Notes: generated from the sequence alone by a model not told the origin. Positions 1-8,103 are shown, counted from the stretch's first letter. The stretch: DNA of 64,000 bases from Murimonas intestini (GCA_003148945.1 QGGY01000001.1:434001-498000), one strand, 5' to 3'. Numbers and translations are program-made.

Positions 1-300
1 ATCCTGGAAAATGCAAAAAAGATTGCGGGGTCAGGACAAAAACTTATAATCAGAGTACCTGTTATTCCCACATTTAATGATACCCCTTCAGAGATCCTGG
101 AGATAGCCCAGTTCGCAAGAAGCCTGAAGGGGGTAAAGCAGCTGCACCTTCTGCCGTATCACAGGCTGGGGCAGGATAAATATGATGGACTTGGACGTGA
201 ATATACACTGGAGCATATTGAACCGCCGTCAAATGAGCATATGGAAATGCTGGCCGGAGTAGCCAGGACCACAGGGCTCCATGTACAGGTGGGAGGCTGA
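1..300 (+). CDS. glycyl-radical enzyme activating protein, C-terminal fragment
   Basis: This is an open frame from the window edge to a TGA at 298-300, giving the last 99 residues of a protein that starts outside the window. It carries the block LLPYHRLGQDKY followed by LGREY. That block is typical of the C-terminal part of radical-SAM activases of glycyl-radical enzymes (PflA, CutD and HpdA relatives), which use S-adenosylmethionine and a 4Fe-4S cluster to put the radical on a partner enzyme. The CxxxCxxC motif would be upstream and is not visible. The partner glycyl-radical enzyme is not in the window, so the substrate pathway cannot be named. The family call is fairly sure; the subtype is open. 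Confidence 0.75.
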   Translation: MLENAKKIAGSGQKLIIRVPVIPTFNDTPSEILEIAQFARSLKGVKQLHLLPYHRLGQDKYDGLGREYTLEHIEPPSNEHMEMLAGVARTTGLHVQVGG

Positions 301-331
301 GTCAGAAGGCAACAGATGAAGGCGGTTACTG

Positions 332-607
332 TTACTGCATCATCTTCATCATATTCCGGACCTTTTCCATCCGGGCGATCTCCTCTTTGGATTTGCCCTC
401 TTTCATGACATTGATGATCGTGTCGACCTCATCGGAGGTGAATTTTACACCTTTAGATTTAGACTGTGAAGCTGCTGCCAGCAAAAAGGGCAGCAGCTCT
501 TTTTGCGATTTGCTCTGAGACTGTTCTGTCAGCGCCAGGAGCATCTGCAGTTTTGTTTTATCGATACCCTTGAGATTTGGGTGATTCATCCAGCTGTTAT
601 CTTCCAT
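332..607 (-). CDS. small conserved-looking protein of unknown function
   Basis: A 91-residue protein I do not recognise. It starts at an ATG with a strong ribosome binding site (AAAGGAG, about 8 nt spacing), which supports it as a real gene. It has no signal peptide or membrane segment. The middle has Ser/Gln/Lys-rich stretches (SQSKSQ, ASQSKSKG) and the C-terminus is Met-rich (RNMMKMMQ). The last part (FTSDEVDTIINVMKEGKSKEEI) looks helical. It is transcribed the same way as the next gene upstream (692-1159), which is also Met-rich and shares an LQML...LLPF/LPYL-like N-terminal pattern, so the two may be related and co-transcribed. No function is assigned. Confidence 0.65.
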   Translation of the reverse strand: MEDNSWMNHPNLKGIDKTKLQMLLALTEQSQSKSQKELLPFLLAAASQSKSKGVKFTSDEVDTIINVMKEGKSKEEIARMEKVRNMMKMMQ

Positions 608-691
608 AATAAAACTCCTTTCTTTGTGGCAAAGATAGTGTTGCAGGGTCCTGCAAACATGTGTGTCCGGCCCGTAAACGCAAAAGCAGCC

Positions 692-1159
692 CTAAGGCTG
701 TTCTTTTTCAGAGCCTCCCCCTTCGCCCCCTTCAGAAGCGTCAGGAGTGAACATAGATTCATATGCAGAAAACATAGCCTGCTGTTCCGGGGAGAGAAAT
801 GCACTCATCATATCTTCAGGTGAGCTGCCGCCATCTGTGAAAGCGTTCATCATGCTCATGATCTGTATCATACTCATTGCCTGTTCGATATTCTCACGCT
901 GGGATTTTCCGGCATAGTTTTTTATGTCGTCCAGCATATCCGTCATGGAAAATTTTCCTTCGGACTGTGTGTGTATGCTCATTTCACCGGAACTGTTAAA
1001 AAAAGAGAGGATATTCTGGATTTCTATGACCTTGATGAAAACGGCAAAGAATCTTTGATTTTTTCCTCCCAGATAGGGGAGCATTGCTTTTAACATCTGC
1101 AGCTGTTCTCCGCCGGCAATTTTATCAAGAGCTGTAAAAGGCATTGCTTCTTCATCCAT
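692..1159 (-). CDS. Met-rich protein of unknown function
   Basis: A 155-residue protein of unknown function. I chose the ATG at 1159 because AAGGA lies about 8 nt before it; an ATG at 1204 in the same frame would add 15 residues (MPVWAYTFEKRRMWP) but lacks a good site. The N-terminus (LDKIAGGEQLQMLKAMLPYLGGKNQRF) looks helical. A Met-dense segment follows (EQAMSMIQIMSMMNAF, then PEDMMSAFLSPEQQAMF), and the tail is Gly/Glu-rich and disordered-looking. There is no export signal. It lies upstream of and co-directional with the 91-residue gene at 332-607. It resembles small uncharacterised proteins of sporulating Clostridia in character, but I cannot name a family. Confidence 0.65.
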   Translation of the reverse strand: MDEEAMPFTALDKIAGGEQLQMLKAMLPYLGGKNQRFFAVFIKVIEIQNILSFFNSSGEMSIHTQSEGKFSMTDMLDDIKNYAGKSQRENIEQAMSMIQIMSMMNAFTDGGSSPEDMMSAFLSPEQQAMFSAYESMFTPDASEGGEGGGSEKEQP

Positions 1160-1288
1160 AGGCCACATCCTTCTTTTTTCAAAAGTATATGCCCAAACCG
1201 GCAAAAGTATGACAGAACACTGCCTCAGTCATATGATATATAAGGGGCGCCTTCATGCGCTCCCTTAAAAATGACAGGAGGCAGGTTT

Positions 1289-1438
1289 ATGAGACATCAT
1301 TTAGTCATAGATGGAAATGCATTTTACGAAGTGGATGATGACTGCATGGCGGCAAAAAAACAGAAAGAAGAAGAGAGGCTGAAAAAGGCAGCGGAAGAAA
1401 AAAAGAAAAAATCACGCAAAGATAAAAGTGAAGAATAA
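1289..1438 (+). CDS. 49-residue highly charged small protein
   Basis: A short frame starting MRHHLVIDGNAFYEVDDDCM, followed by a run almost wholly of Lys, Glu and Ala that should form one charged helix. AGGAGG sits 8 nt before the ATG and a clear intrinsic terminator follows 35 nt after the stop, so it looks like a complete single-gene transcription unit. No membrane segment or known domain. Function unknown. Confidence 0.6.
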   Translation: MRHHLVIDGNAFYEVDDDCMAAKKQKEEERLKKAAEEKKKKSRKDKSEE

Positions 1439-1472
1439 AACGTGGAAAGCATTATATAATCAAAATTAAAAA

Positions 1473-1518
1473 CACCGGGGTCCATGTAAAACTGACACAT
1501 GGCTCCCGGTATTTTTTT
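1473..1518 (+). terminator. intrinsic terminator after the 49-residue gene
   Basis: The arms ACCGGGGTCCATGT and ACATGGCTCCCGGT form a long stem interrupted by a small mismatch. A run of seven T follows directly on the + strand. Confidence 0.8.
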
Positions 1519-1612
1519 CCGGCAGTTTCCGGACAGGATACAGGAGCCTGTCCTGTCTGCGGAAAAAGAAGGGGGAGCTGCACGCATGCAGCTCCCCGGA
1601 CTTCTCAGCTGA

Positions 1613-1888
1613 TTAGCAGAGGGATGTTCCGCATCCACATCCGCATCCACATCCTGAATTGTTGCCGTTGCCATTGCCACAGCAGCAGAGCAGGAGAAGG
1701 ACGATCAGGATACAGCTGTCGCCGCCGCCACATCCGCAGCCGCCTGAAGAACCCAGACCACCGCCGCCACAGCAGCAAAGCAGGATAATAATCCATAAGA
1801 AGTTGTTTCCGCATCCAGAATTACATCCACATCCATTGTTTCCACCTTCACATCCACATCCACAGTTTGTTGCAGCTAAATCACTCAT
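1613..1888 (-). CDS. Cys/Gly-rich small protein, probable spore coat component
   Basis: A 91-residue protein dominated by Cys and Gly. It has blocks of alternating GCGC (near residues 9-27 and 81-88) and two short hydrophobic stretches, each running into CCCG (FLWIIILLCCCG and CILIVLLLLCCCG). GGAGG precedes the ATG by 7 nt. The two halves look like a duplicated module of Cys/Gly run, hydrophobic stretch and CCCG. Similar proteins in Clostridia are sometimes labelled chorion-class high-cysteine proteins, and their hydrophobic pieces recall the small YjcZ-type spore proteins. A role as a disulfide-cross-linked coat or crust protein is an inference, helped by a sigma-K-like promoter at 1921-1949. 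Metal binding is an alternative. Confidence 0.7.
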   Translation of the reverse strand: MSDLAATNCGCGCEGGNNGCGCNSGCGNNFLWIIILLCCCGGGGLGSSGGCGCGGGDSCILIVLLLLCCCGNGNGNNSGCGCGCGCGTSLC

Positions 1889-1920
1889 TTTTGTTCCTCC
1901 ATTAATTAATGATTACACTT

Positions 1921-1949
1921 CATGATATGACGGGGGTTCCATTTTTGTT
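1921..1949 (-). promoter_or_regulatory. sigma-K-like promoter for the Cys/Gly-rich gene
   Basis: Read on the minus strand, AACA (1949-1946) is followed after exactly 16 nt by CATATCATG (1929-1921). The Bacillus sigma-K pattern is mACm, 16 nt, CATAnnnTA; only the last base differs. The predicted start would lie about 25 nt upstream of the ATG. Short motifs of this kind occur by chance, so this is suggestive rather than proven. Confidence 0.45.
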
Positions 1950-3666
1950 ACATCAAAGATTCAAATATTTGATAAACATTTAAAGTTCCATATCCCCACT
2001 CTTTATTTGGATAGGTAAGATTAGGAAAACGGGTAGCTCCGCGGATCAAATAATTTTTTACGGCTATGGGAGTGAGTATGCTTGGAAGCGGTCTTTTTGT
2101 GCCCCACTCCACCAGCAGCGCCACAGCTCCGGCAGTGATCGCTGCTGCTGTGCTGGAACCGGTCCTGGTGCTGTAGCGTCCGCCCGGAACAGGCCCGTAT
2201 ACATCCACCCCCGGGGCGGCCAGGTCCGGCTTGATGCCTCCTGTCCTGGTAAAGCCCCGGCTTGAATTGATGAAGAGGCTGTTATTGTATGCATTGTAGG
2301 TGCAGACACTTATGGAGCTGGCAGAAGCGGACGGTGCGGTGATAGTTGTATCAGGGTTGGGTGCCAGAAATACGGTTCCGGGAGAGATCATGCCGGAAGC
2401 AGGCAGCCAGATATTAAAGGAACCCTCTGTATATACGTTGTTGTGGATACTGATAGTCCAGATGCCTTCTGTTGGAAGCCGGAACCTGATCAGGATCAGC
2501 TGGCTGCCTGACTTTATCTCCACAAGTTCGTAGTATACGTAGACAGTGGTCCGCTCCAGAAGGAAGCTGTAAGTGGCATTCTGTCCGGGACGGGCCTGGA
2601 TAATAGGCACGGTTTCTCCCAGGGGCGAGGTGAGGGATATGGAATAAAGCTCAGGCGCCTGTGCCCAGAATTCCAGGCTGAAGCCCTCTGTACTGTCATC
2701 AACCAGGATTTCAACCCTGCGCACCTCATCGGCCCGGTCCAGTTTTCCAAAGTAGTGATGGCCCTTTCCGGCTTCATTGCCAGCCGCTATACAGCCGTAG
2801 TAGCCAGGAAGGGAAGTATACCCTGAAAGGACGGAGGAGAGAGGATCATTGCCGGCATGGTCCCCCTGGTTGCTGCCAAGGCCTATGCACAGCACGAGCG
2901 GCATCCTGTTTTGCTCTGCCAGCCGCATGAGGTAATTGATCCCCATAAGGATATCCGTCTCCTGATAAACCTCGGATTCAGGAGGGACAAAGAAGAAATC
3001 CTTCAGATACTGTTTAGCCGGCTTTAATTTAACTACGGCGAGTGTACATTCAGGAGCGGCTCCTATAAAGTCCTCCTCAGGATTTGGACTGCCTCCTGCC
3101 ACACCCGCCATAAAGGTGCCGTGTCCGGTGGGATCCTCCATGGGTATCAGCTCCCTGGGATCATCAAGAGAAAGGGCGGCGTTGATATCCTCAGGCGTGT
3201 ATTCAGTTCCATAGTACATGTCGACAGGAGGCGTGCCGCCCTGGTCTGTCTGATCCCAGATACCGGCCAGCCGCGTCCGGCCGTCCCCTGTGCGGAAGGC
3301 CGGATGGGTGAAGTCGATTCCCGTATCTACAAAACCGATCATGATATTCTGGCCTTTGAGGCTTAAGACAGGCTGGTTTTGTACAGAGATGATGCCGGAG
3401 GCCTCAAGGCTGGTCGTGTTCAGAGGAGTAAAGAGGGAGGGCACACCGGAATATCCTACCTGGCGTATAAAGGCATCATTTGTCAAAGAGAGAGGGGAGT
3501 GGACCATTCCATAGCGCCCTCCCAGGATCTGTGCCCCTTCTGCAAGGTACATTTCAAGAAATTCAGCTTCAGACAGGGAAGTGTGGGGAATAATGATATC
3601 TGCATAGTCATTGGAAAGTATGAGATTACGCCGGTATTCCAATGAGGTATAATCTGTATTTGGCAT
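1948..3666 (-). CDS. S8 subtilisin-like protease, Csp type
   Basis: A 572-residue subtilase without a signal peptide. The catalytic triad is visible: Asp114 in FVDTGIDF, His182 in DPTGHGTFMAGV and Ser505 in RTGSSTAAA. The oxyanion Asn lies in IAAGNEAG. The long insert between the His and Ser segments, about 200 residues with beta-rich sequence, is characteristic of clostridial Csp proteases. Those act in the spore, where CspB cleaves pro-SleC to start cortex hydrolysis. Here all three residues are kept, so it should be active, unlike the CspC and CspA pseudoproteases of C. difficile. The serine motif is GSST rather than the canonical GTSM. It is transcribed away from a second subtilase. A germination role is inferred from family membership. 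Confidence 0.85.
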   Translation of the reverse strand: MPNTDYTSLEYRRNLILSNDYADIIIPHTSLSEAEFLEMYLAEGAQILGGRYGMVHSPLSLTNDAFIRQVGYSGVPSLFTPLNTTSLEASGIISVQNQPVLSLKGQNIMIGFVDTGIDFTHPAFRTGDGRTRLAGIWDQTDQGGTPPVDMYYGTEYTPEDINAALSLDDPRELIPMEDPTGHGTFMAGVAGGSPNPEEDFIGAAPECTLAVVKLKPAKQYLKDFFFVPPESEVYQETDILMGINYLMRLAEQNRMPLVLCIGLGSNQGDHAGNDPLSSVLSGYTSLPGYYGCIAAGNEAGKGHHYFGKLDRADEVRRVEILVDDSTEGFSLEFWAQAPELYSISLTSPLGETVPIIQARPGQNATYSFLLERTTVYVYYELVEIKSGSQLILIRFRLPTEGIWTISIHNNVYTEGSFNIWLPASGMISPGTVFLAPNPDTTITAPSASASSISVCTYNAYNNSLFINSSRGFTRTGGIKPDLAAPGVDVYGPVPGGRYSTRTGSSTAAAITAGAVALLVEWGTKRPLPSILTPIAVKNYLIRGATRFPNLTYPNKEWGYGTLNVYQIFESLM

Positions 3667-3756
3667 AATACCACCATTATATATTTTTATTTTCTATATC
3701 ATATGGGGCGTGAAAAGATGTGAGTACATATAATAATAAAAAAACGGAATAAGAAT
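3667..3756. promoter_or_regulatory. divergent promoter region between two subtilase genes
   Basis: Ninety AT-rich bases separate the two start codons. On the minus strand CATATGATA (3705-3697) fits the sigma-K/sigma-E -10 form CATAnnnTA, with an AC core 17 nt upstream. On the plus strand CATATAATA (3727-3735) also fits, but I see no matching -35. No good vegetative promoter is apparent. Confidence 0.3.
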
Positions 3757-4659
3757 ATGAATCGTGTCAGAATGATTATACATGCCGGGGAGGCATACAG
3801 AAGAGGCATCCGGGGGAAGGGAATCGGGGTGGCAGTTCTGGATACGGGGATCTACAGGCATCCAGATTTTGGAGGGAGAATATTACAGTTTAAAGACATA
3901 CTGCGCGGTATGCAGGACTGCTATGATGACTGTTCCCACGGGACACACGTATCAGGTATTCTTGGAGGCAGCGGCCTCTCATCAAACGGAGTCTATATGG
4001 GGGTCGCCCCTGAATGCAGTATAATCCATGTAAAGGTCCTGGACAGAAAAGGAAATGGGAACAGGGATGATGTGCTAAAAGGTATAGACTGGGTCATTGA
4101 AAATAAGGAGCGGTATGGTATCCGTATTATGAATATATCTGTTGGGACAGTAAAAGAAGATGAGAAGAATAACAAACTTCTTGTTGATGCTGTAGAGAAA
4201 GCTTGGGATGCAGGGCTTGTAGTCGTAGTAGCAGCCGGAAATATGGGGCCGGAGCCTATGAGCATAACAGTTCCGGGCAACAGTAAAAAAGTCATTACAG
4301 TGGGATCTTTTGATGACTGCATGAAGCAGCCGAAAGATCCCTCAGTACGTCCCTGCTATTCAGGGAGAGGGCCGACTCTGGAATGTGTCTGCAAGCCGGA
4401 TATTGTAGCACCTGGTTCCGGGATCACCTCCTGCAATGCCGTATCCTTTAAAAATAAAAACCTCTACTGCGTCAAAAGCGGCACCTCCATGGCCACGCCT
4501 GTTGTATCCGGCTGCCTGGCATTGCTGCTGGAGAGGGAGCCGGAGCTTACAAATGTGGAAGTTAAGATGAGGCTGAGAGAGACGGCAAAAAACCTGGGTT
4601 ATCCCAACAGCCAGCAGGGGTGGGGAATGATTGATGTCAGGAGGCTTTTAAAACTTTAG
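3757..4659 (+). CDS. S8 subtilisin-like protease, intracellular type
   Basis: A compact 300-residue subtilase with a complete catalytic triad: Asp29 in AVLDTGIYRHPDF, His61 in CSHGTHVSGI and Ser244 in SGTSMATPVVSG. AAGN, with the oxyanion Asn, lies near residue 160. There is no signal peptide and only a very short N-terminal extension before the catalytic domain, so it should act inside the cell or spore, like Bacillus intracellular serine proteases. It is Cys-rich for a subtilase (for example DCYDDCSHG and ECVCKPD). The ribosome binding site before the ATG is weak. It is divergent from the Csp-type protease, so the two may share timing. The family is certain; the substrate is unknown. Confidence 0.88.
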   Translation: MNRVRMIIHAGEAYRRGIRGKGIGVAVLDTGIYRHPDFGGRILQFKDILRGMQDCYDDCSHGTHVSGILGGSGLSSNGVYMGVAPECSIIHVKVLDRKGNGNRDDVLKGIDWVIENKERYGIRIMNISVGTVKEDEKNNKLLVDAVEKAWDAGLVVVVAAGNMGPEPMSITVPGNSKKVITVGSFDDCMKQPKDPSVRPCYSGRGPTLECVCKPDIVAPGSGITSCNAVSFKNKNLYCVKSGTSMATPVVSGCLALLLEREPELTNVEVKMRLRETAKNLGYPNSQQGWGMIDVRRLLKL

Positions 4660-4702
4660 TGTAAAAAAGCATTAACGCGGAAAATATTTTTTCTTTTACC
4701 TA

Positions 4703-4731
4703 TTGACAGAAATCGTATAATTGTATACAAT
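4703..4731 (+). promoter_or_regulatory. sigma-A promoter of the Re-citrate synthase operon
   Basis: A consensus -35 TTGACA (4703-4708), a 17-nt spacer and -10 TACAAT (4726-4731) precede the ATG at 4765. AAGGAG is at 4751-4756. The -10 lies inside the palindrome at 4714-4737. Confidence 0.8.
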
Positions 4732-4737
4732 TATACG
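4714..4737. promoter_or_regulatory. perfect 24-bp palindrome, probable GntR operator
   Basis: The half site CGTATAATTGTA is followed immediately by its exact reverse complement, with no loop. The core TTGTATACAA is the type of site bound by FCD-subfamily GntR proteins. It covers the spacer and -10 of the operon promoter, so a bound protein would block transcription. The regulator encoded at 6171-6842 in the same operon is the obvious candidate, which would make it autoregulated. Confidence 0.75.
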
Positions 4738-4764
4738 AAAATACCATACCAAGGAGTAGATGAA

Positions 4765-6153
4765 ATGGAAAACAGAAAAGTTAAAATGGATCAGCACACA
4801 AATCTGCTGCAGTTAGAGGAGCACATGTATCCGCTTGTTGATGTAAAGACACCGAACGTATTCAGAAACCTGTTTCCTTACGATGAAGTGCCTAAAATAG
4901 CATTCAATGACCGTATTGTGCCGCACCACATGCCTGATGATATCTGGATTACCGACACTACTTTCCGGGATGGACAGCAGTCGAGGGCTCCATATACCAC
5001 AGAGCAGATAGTGGCGCTGTATGATTATATGCACAGGCTTGGCGGCCCAAAGGGAAAGATTAAACAGAGTGAATTTTTCCTGTACAGCAAGAAGGACAGG
5101 GACGCTGTCTATAAATGCATGGAACGCGGATATGAGTTTCCGGAAGTCACCAGCTGGATCCGCGCCAGCAAAAAGGATTTTGAGCTTGTCAAGGATATAG
5201 GCATGAAGGAGACAGGTATTCTGGTGAGCTGTTCAGACTACCATATCTTTTATAAGATGAAGATGACCAGAAAAGAGGCTATGGAGCATTACCTGAGCAT
5301 TGTAAAAGATTGTCTTGAGATAGGGATAAGCCCCAGATGCCATCTGGAAGATGTGACAAGAGCTGATATCTACGGATATGTGATTCCTTTCTGCCTGGAG
5401 CTTATGAAGCTGATGGAGCAGTATAATATTCCGATCAAGATCCGCTGCTGCGACACTATGGGTTATGGTGTAAATTATGCCGGGGCCGTGATACCGCGCT
5501 CTGTCCAGGGTATCATCTATGGGATCATGACACATGCCGGCGTGCCCTCAGAGCTGATCGAATGGCATGGACATAATGACTTTTATAAGGCCGTGTCCAA
5601 CTCTACGACAGCTTGGCTGTACGGCGCCTGCGGAGTCAACTGCTCCCTGTTCGGTATCGGCGAGAGGACAGGAAATACTCCTCTGGAAGCCATGGTCTTT
5701 GAATATGCCCAGCTGCGCGGCACTCTGGACGGCATGGATACACGGGTGATCACAGAGATGGCCGAGTATTATGAAAAAGAGATAGGATACCATATCCCCT
5801 CCAGGACTCCGTTTGTAGGCAGGAATTTTAATGTGACAAGAGCCGGAATCCATGCTGACGGACTGTTAAAAAATGAGGAGATCTACAATATATTTGATAC
5901 TGATAAATTCCTGAACAGACCTGTGCTGGTGGCAGTCTCAAATACCTCCGGCCTGGCAGGCATTGCCCACTGGATCAACACCTACTACAAGCTGTCGGAG
6001 GATAAGAGGCTGAGCAAGGATCATCCGCTGATTGCCATGGTCAAGGAGTGGGTGGATAAAGAGTATGAGAGCGGCCGTGTCACTGTTCTGACAGATAATG
6101 AGCTTGTAAAGGTTATAGATGAGAGCTGCCGGAAACTTAATATAGTTCTGTAG
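4765..6153 (+). CDS. Re-type citrate synthase (homocitrate/isopropylmalate synthase family)
   Basis: A 462-residue HMGL-like TIM-barrel enzyme. WITDTTFRDGQQS holds the metal-binding Asp64 and WHGHND holds His268 and His270. It belongs to the same superfamily as LeuA and NifV but differs in having a long N-terminal segment (about 55 residues) and no LeuA regulatory domain. This fits the Re-citrate synthase described from Clostridium kluyveri, which condenses acetyl-CoA with oxaloacetate in anaerobes lacking ordinary citrate synthase. The next enzyme gene is isocitrate dehydrogenase, so the pathway here is oxaloacetate to 2-oxoglutarate for glutamate synthesis. Homocitrate synthase is the main alternative but fits the context less well. 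Confidence 0.82.
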   Translation: MENRKVKMDQHTNLLQLEEHMYPLVDVKTPNVFRNLFPYDEVPKIAFNDRIVPHHMPDDIWITDTTFRDGQQSRAPYTTEQIVALYDYMHRLGGPKGKIKQSEFFLYSKKDRDAVYKCMERGYEFPEVTSWIRASKKDFELVKDIGMKETGILVSCSDYHIFYKMKMTRKEAMEHYLSIVKDCLEIGISPRCHLEDVTRADIYGYVIPFCLELMKLMEQYNIPIKIRCCDTMGYGVNYAGAVIPRSVQGIIYGIMTHAGVPSELIEWHGHNDFYKAVSNSTTAWLYGACGVNCSLFGIGERTGNTPLEAMVFEYAQLRGTLDGMDTRVITEMAEYYEKEIGYHIPSRTPFVGRNFNVTRAGIHADGLLKNEEIYNIFDTDKFLNRPVLVAVSNTSGLAGIAHWINTYYKLSEDKRLSKDHPLIAMVKEWVDKEYESGRVTVLTDNELVKVIDESCRKLNIVL

Positions 6154-6170
6154 GCGGGGGGAACGAAAAA

Positions 6171-6842
6171 TTGGCTGACAATTATTCTATGCGCAGCCGC
6201 GTCTTTAACAGGCTGCGCGAAGACATCCTCACAGGGAAGTACAAGAAAAATGATGAGCTGCGGGAAGCGGCGATAGGAGAGGAGCTGGGGGTCAGCAGGA
6301 CCCCTGTCAGGGAGGCGCTGCATCAGCTGGAGCTGGAAGGCCTTGTTGAGATCATACCAAACCGGGGTGCCTATGTGGTGGGGATCACCTCTGCAGATGT
6401 GGAAGATATTTACATGATACGCGCCAGGCTGGAAGGGCTGTGCGCGCGTCTGGCAGCAGAGCGTGTCAGCACAGAGCAGATGGGGGAGATGGAAGAGATC
6501 CTCATGCTTTCCAGATTCCACGAGGAAAAAAAGCATTATTCCCAGCTTTTTGAGCTGGACAGCCGTTTCCATGAGGTGCTTTTTGCCTCCTGCGGCAGCA
6601 AGATACTGGAGCATGTCCTGGACGACTTCCACCATTATATCCAGATGGTCAGAAAAAGGTCCTTAACAGTAGAAAACAGGGCGGAGAAGGCCACGAAGGA
6701 ACATGAGGCTATCTATGCAGCCATAAAGAGCCATGACGGGGATAAAGCAGACGAATTGGCTACGCTTCACATCATGAATGCAAGAAAAAATATGAAAAAT
6801 CATAATTTAGGGAACATTTTGGATAAAAATGTGTTAGACTAG
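6171..6842 (+). CDS. GntR-family transcriptional regulator, FCD (FadR) subfamily
   Basis: 223 residues. The N-terminal winged helix (about 8-75) contains the recognition segment [20 protein letters not shown] and the wing IPNRGAYV. The C-terminal all-helical FCD ligand domain (about 80-215) carries the metal-site pieces DSRFHEVLF and [10 protein letters not shown]. The start is a TTG at 6171 after a G-rich stretch; an ATG at 6189 is an alternative. It sits 17 nt after Re-citrate synthase and 49 nt before isocitrate dehydrogenase, so it very probably controls this operon through the palindrome at 4714-4737. The ligand is unknown; citrate or another pathway acid is a reasonable guess. Confidence 0.88.
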   Translation: MADNYSMRSRVFNRLREDILTGKYKKNDELREAAIGEELGVSRTPVREALHQLELEGLVEIIPNRGAYVVGITSADVEDIYMIRARLEGLCARLAAERVSTEQMGEMEEILMLSRFHEEKKHYSQLFELDSRFHEVLFASCGSKILEHVLDDFHHYIQMVRKRSLTVENRAEKATKEHEAIYAAIKSHDGDKADELATLHIMNARKNMKNHNLGNILDKNVLD

Positions 6843-6891
6843 AAAGGTATCTACCCCCCGTGGGAAAGAAGCAAAGGACAGGAGGATAAGA

Positions 6892-8103
6892 ATGGATAAA
6901 ATCAAGATGACGACCCCGCTGGTGGAGATGGACGGGGATGAAATGACAAGAGTTCTCTGGAAAATCATAAAGGACGAGCTGCTTCTTCCTTTTGTTGATC
7001 TGAAGACAGAGTATTATGATCTGGGCCTTGAACACCGCAATGAGACAGATGACCAGGTTACATTTGACAGCGCCTACGCTAATAAGAAATACGGTGTGGC
7101 TGTAAAATGTGCTACAATTACCCCAAATGCGGCAAGAGTAAAGGAATATAATCTCAAAGAAATGTGGAAAAGCCCGAATGGGACTATCCGTGCCATTATG
7201 GATGGAACTGTCTTCCGTACCCCAATCGTGGTAAAAGGGATCGAGCCCTGCGTGAAAAACTGGAAGAAGCCTATCACCCTGGCAAGACATGCCTACGGGG
7301 ATGTCTATAAAGCATCTGAGATGAAGGTTGCGTGCGCAGGAAAAGCAGAGCTTGTATTTACAGCTGAGGACGGCACAGAGACAAGAGAGCTGATCCATGA
7401 ATTTAAAGGCCCGGGTATCCTTCAGGGTATGCACAATCTGGAAAGCTCCATTGAGAGCTTTGCAAGAAGCTGCTTTAATTATGCCCTGGATACAAAGCAG
7501 GATCTGTGGTTCGCAACAAAAGACACGATTTCCAAGAAATATGACCACACATTTAAAGACATATTCCAGGAGATCTACGAAGCTGAGTATGACGGAAAGT
7601 TCAAAGATGCCGGCATTACATACTTCTATACTCTGATAGATGATGCCGTGGCGCGTGTCATGAAGTCAGAAGGCGGATATATCTGGGCATGTAAAAATTA
7701 TGACGGCGATGTTATGAGCGATATGGTATCTTCAGCGTTTGGATCTCTTGCCATGATGACCTCCGTACTCGTATCTCCGGAAGGCAATTTCGAGTATGAA
7801 GCAGCACATGGAACAGTGCAGAGGCATTATTATAAGCATCTGAAGGGCGAGGAGACATCTACCAACTCTGTGGCAACTATATTTGCATGGAGCGGCGCTT
7901 TGCGCAAGCGCGGAGAACTGGACGGCATTCAGGAGCTGATGGATTTTGCGGATAAGCTGGAAGCAGCTACTATAGAGACGATTGAGGACGGGAAAATGAC
8001 AAAAGACCTTGCACTCATCACTTCGATCCAGAACCCGGTTGTATTAAACAGCCAGGACTTTATAAAGGCAGTCAGGGAGAAACTGGAAGAAAAATTGAAA
8101 TAA
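6892..8103 (+). CDS. icd: NADP-dependent isocitrate dehydrogenase
   Basis: A 403-residue isocitrate dehydrogenase of the homodimeric eukaryote-like subfamily. The start [18 protein letters not shown] and the substrate-binding stretch [16 protein letters not shown] are diagnostic. The metal-binding region is [20 protein letters not shown] with NYDGDVMSD. It oxidises isocitrate to 2-oxoglutarate and CO2 with reduction of NADP. AGGAGG precedes the ATG. It is the last gene of the Re-citrate synthase operon. Aconitase, needed between the two enzymes, is not in the window. The product probably feeds glutamate, and from there the proline genes found further along. Confidence 0.93.
   Translation: MDKIKMTTPLVEMDGDEMTRVLWKIIKDELLLPFVDLKTEYYDLGLEHRNETDDQVTFDSAYANKKYGVAVKCATITPNAARVKEYNLKEMWKSPNGTIRAIMDGTVFRTPIVVKGIEPCVKNWKKPITLARHAYGDVYKASEMKVACAGKAELVFTAEDGTETRELIHEFKGPGILQGMHNLESSIESFARSCFNYALDTKQDLWFATKDTISKKYDHTFKDIFQEIYEAEYDGKFKDAGITYFYTLIDDAVARVMKSEGGYIWACKNYDGDVMSDMVSSAFGSLAMMTSVLVSPEGNFEYEAAHGTVQRHYYKHLKGEETSTNSVATIFAWSGALRKRGELDGIQELMDFADKLEAATIETIEDGKMTKDLALITSIQNPVVLNSQDFIKAVREKLEEKLK

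Noticed and set aside
1-300. Assigning the activase to choline trimethylamine-lyase (CutD) because a quaternary amine transporter is present
   Set aside because: The transporter is 38 kb away, the partner enzyme is outside the window, and the C-terminal part alone does not separate activase subtypes.
1659-1925. Pro/Gln-rich plus-strand frame
   Set aside because: It is the complement of the Cys/Gly codons of the coat-like gene, which has a proper ribosome site.
6021-6635. 204-codon minus-strand frame over the end of Re-citrate synthase and the GntR gene
   Set aside because: Both genes on the other strand are clear families, so this is a shadow.
6772-7548. 258-codon open frame on the minus strand
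   Set aside because: It lies opposite isocitrate dehydrogenase, has no domain and no ribosome site, and its Cys/His/Phe-rich composition is what the reverse of a coding strand gives.
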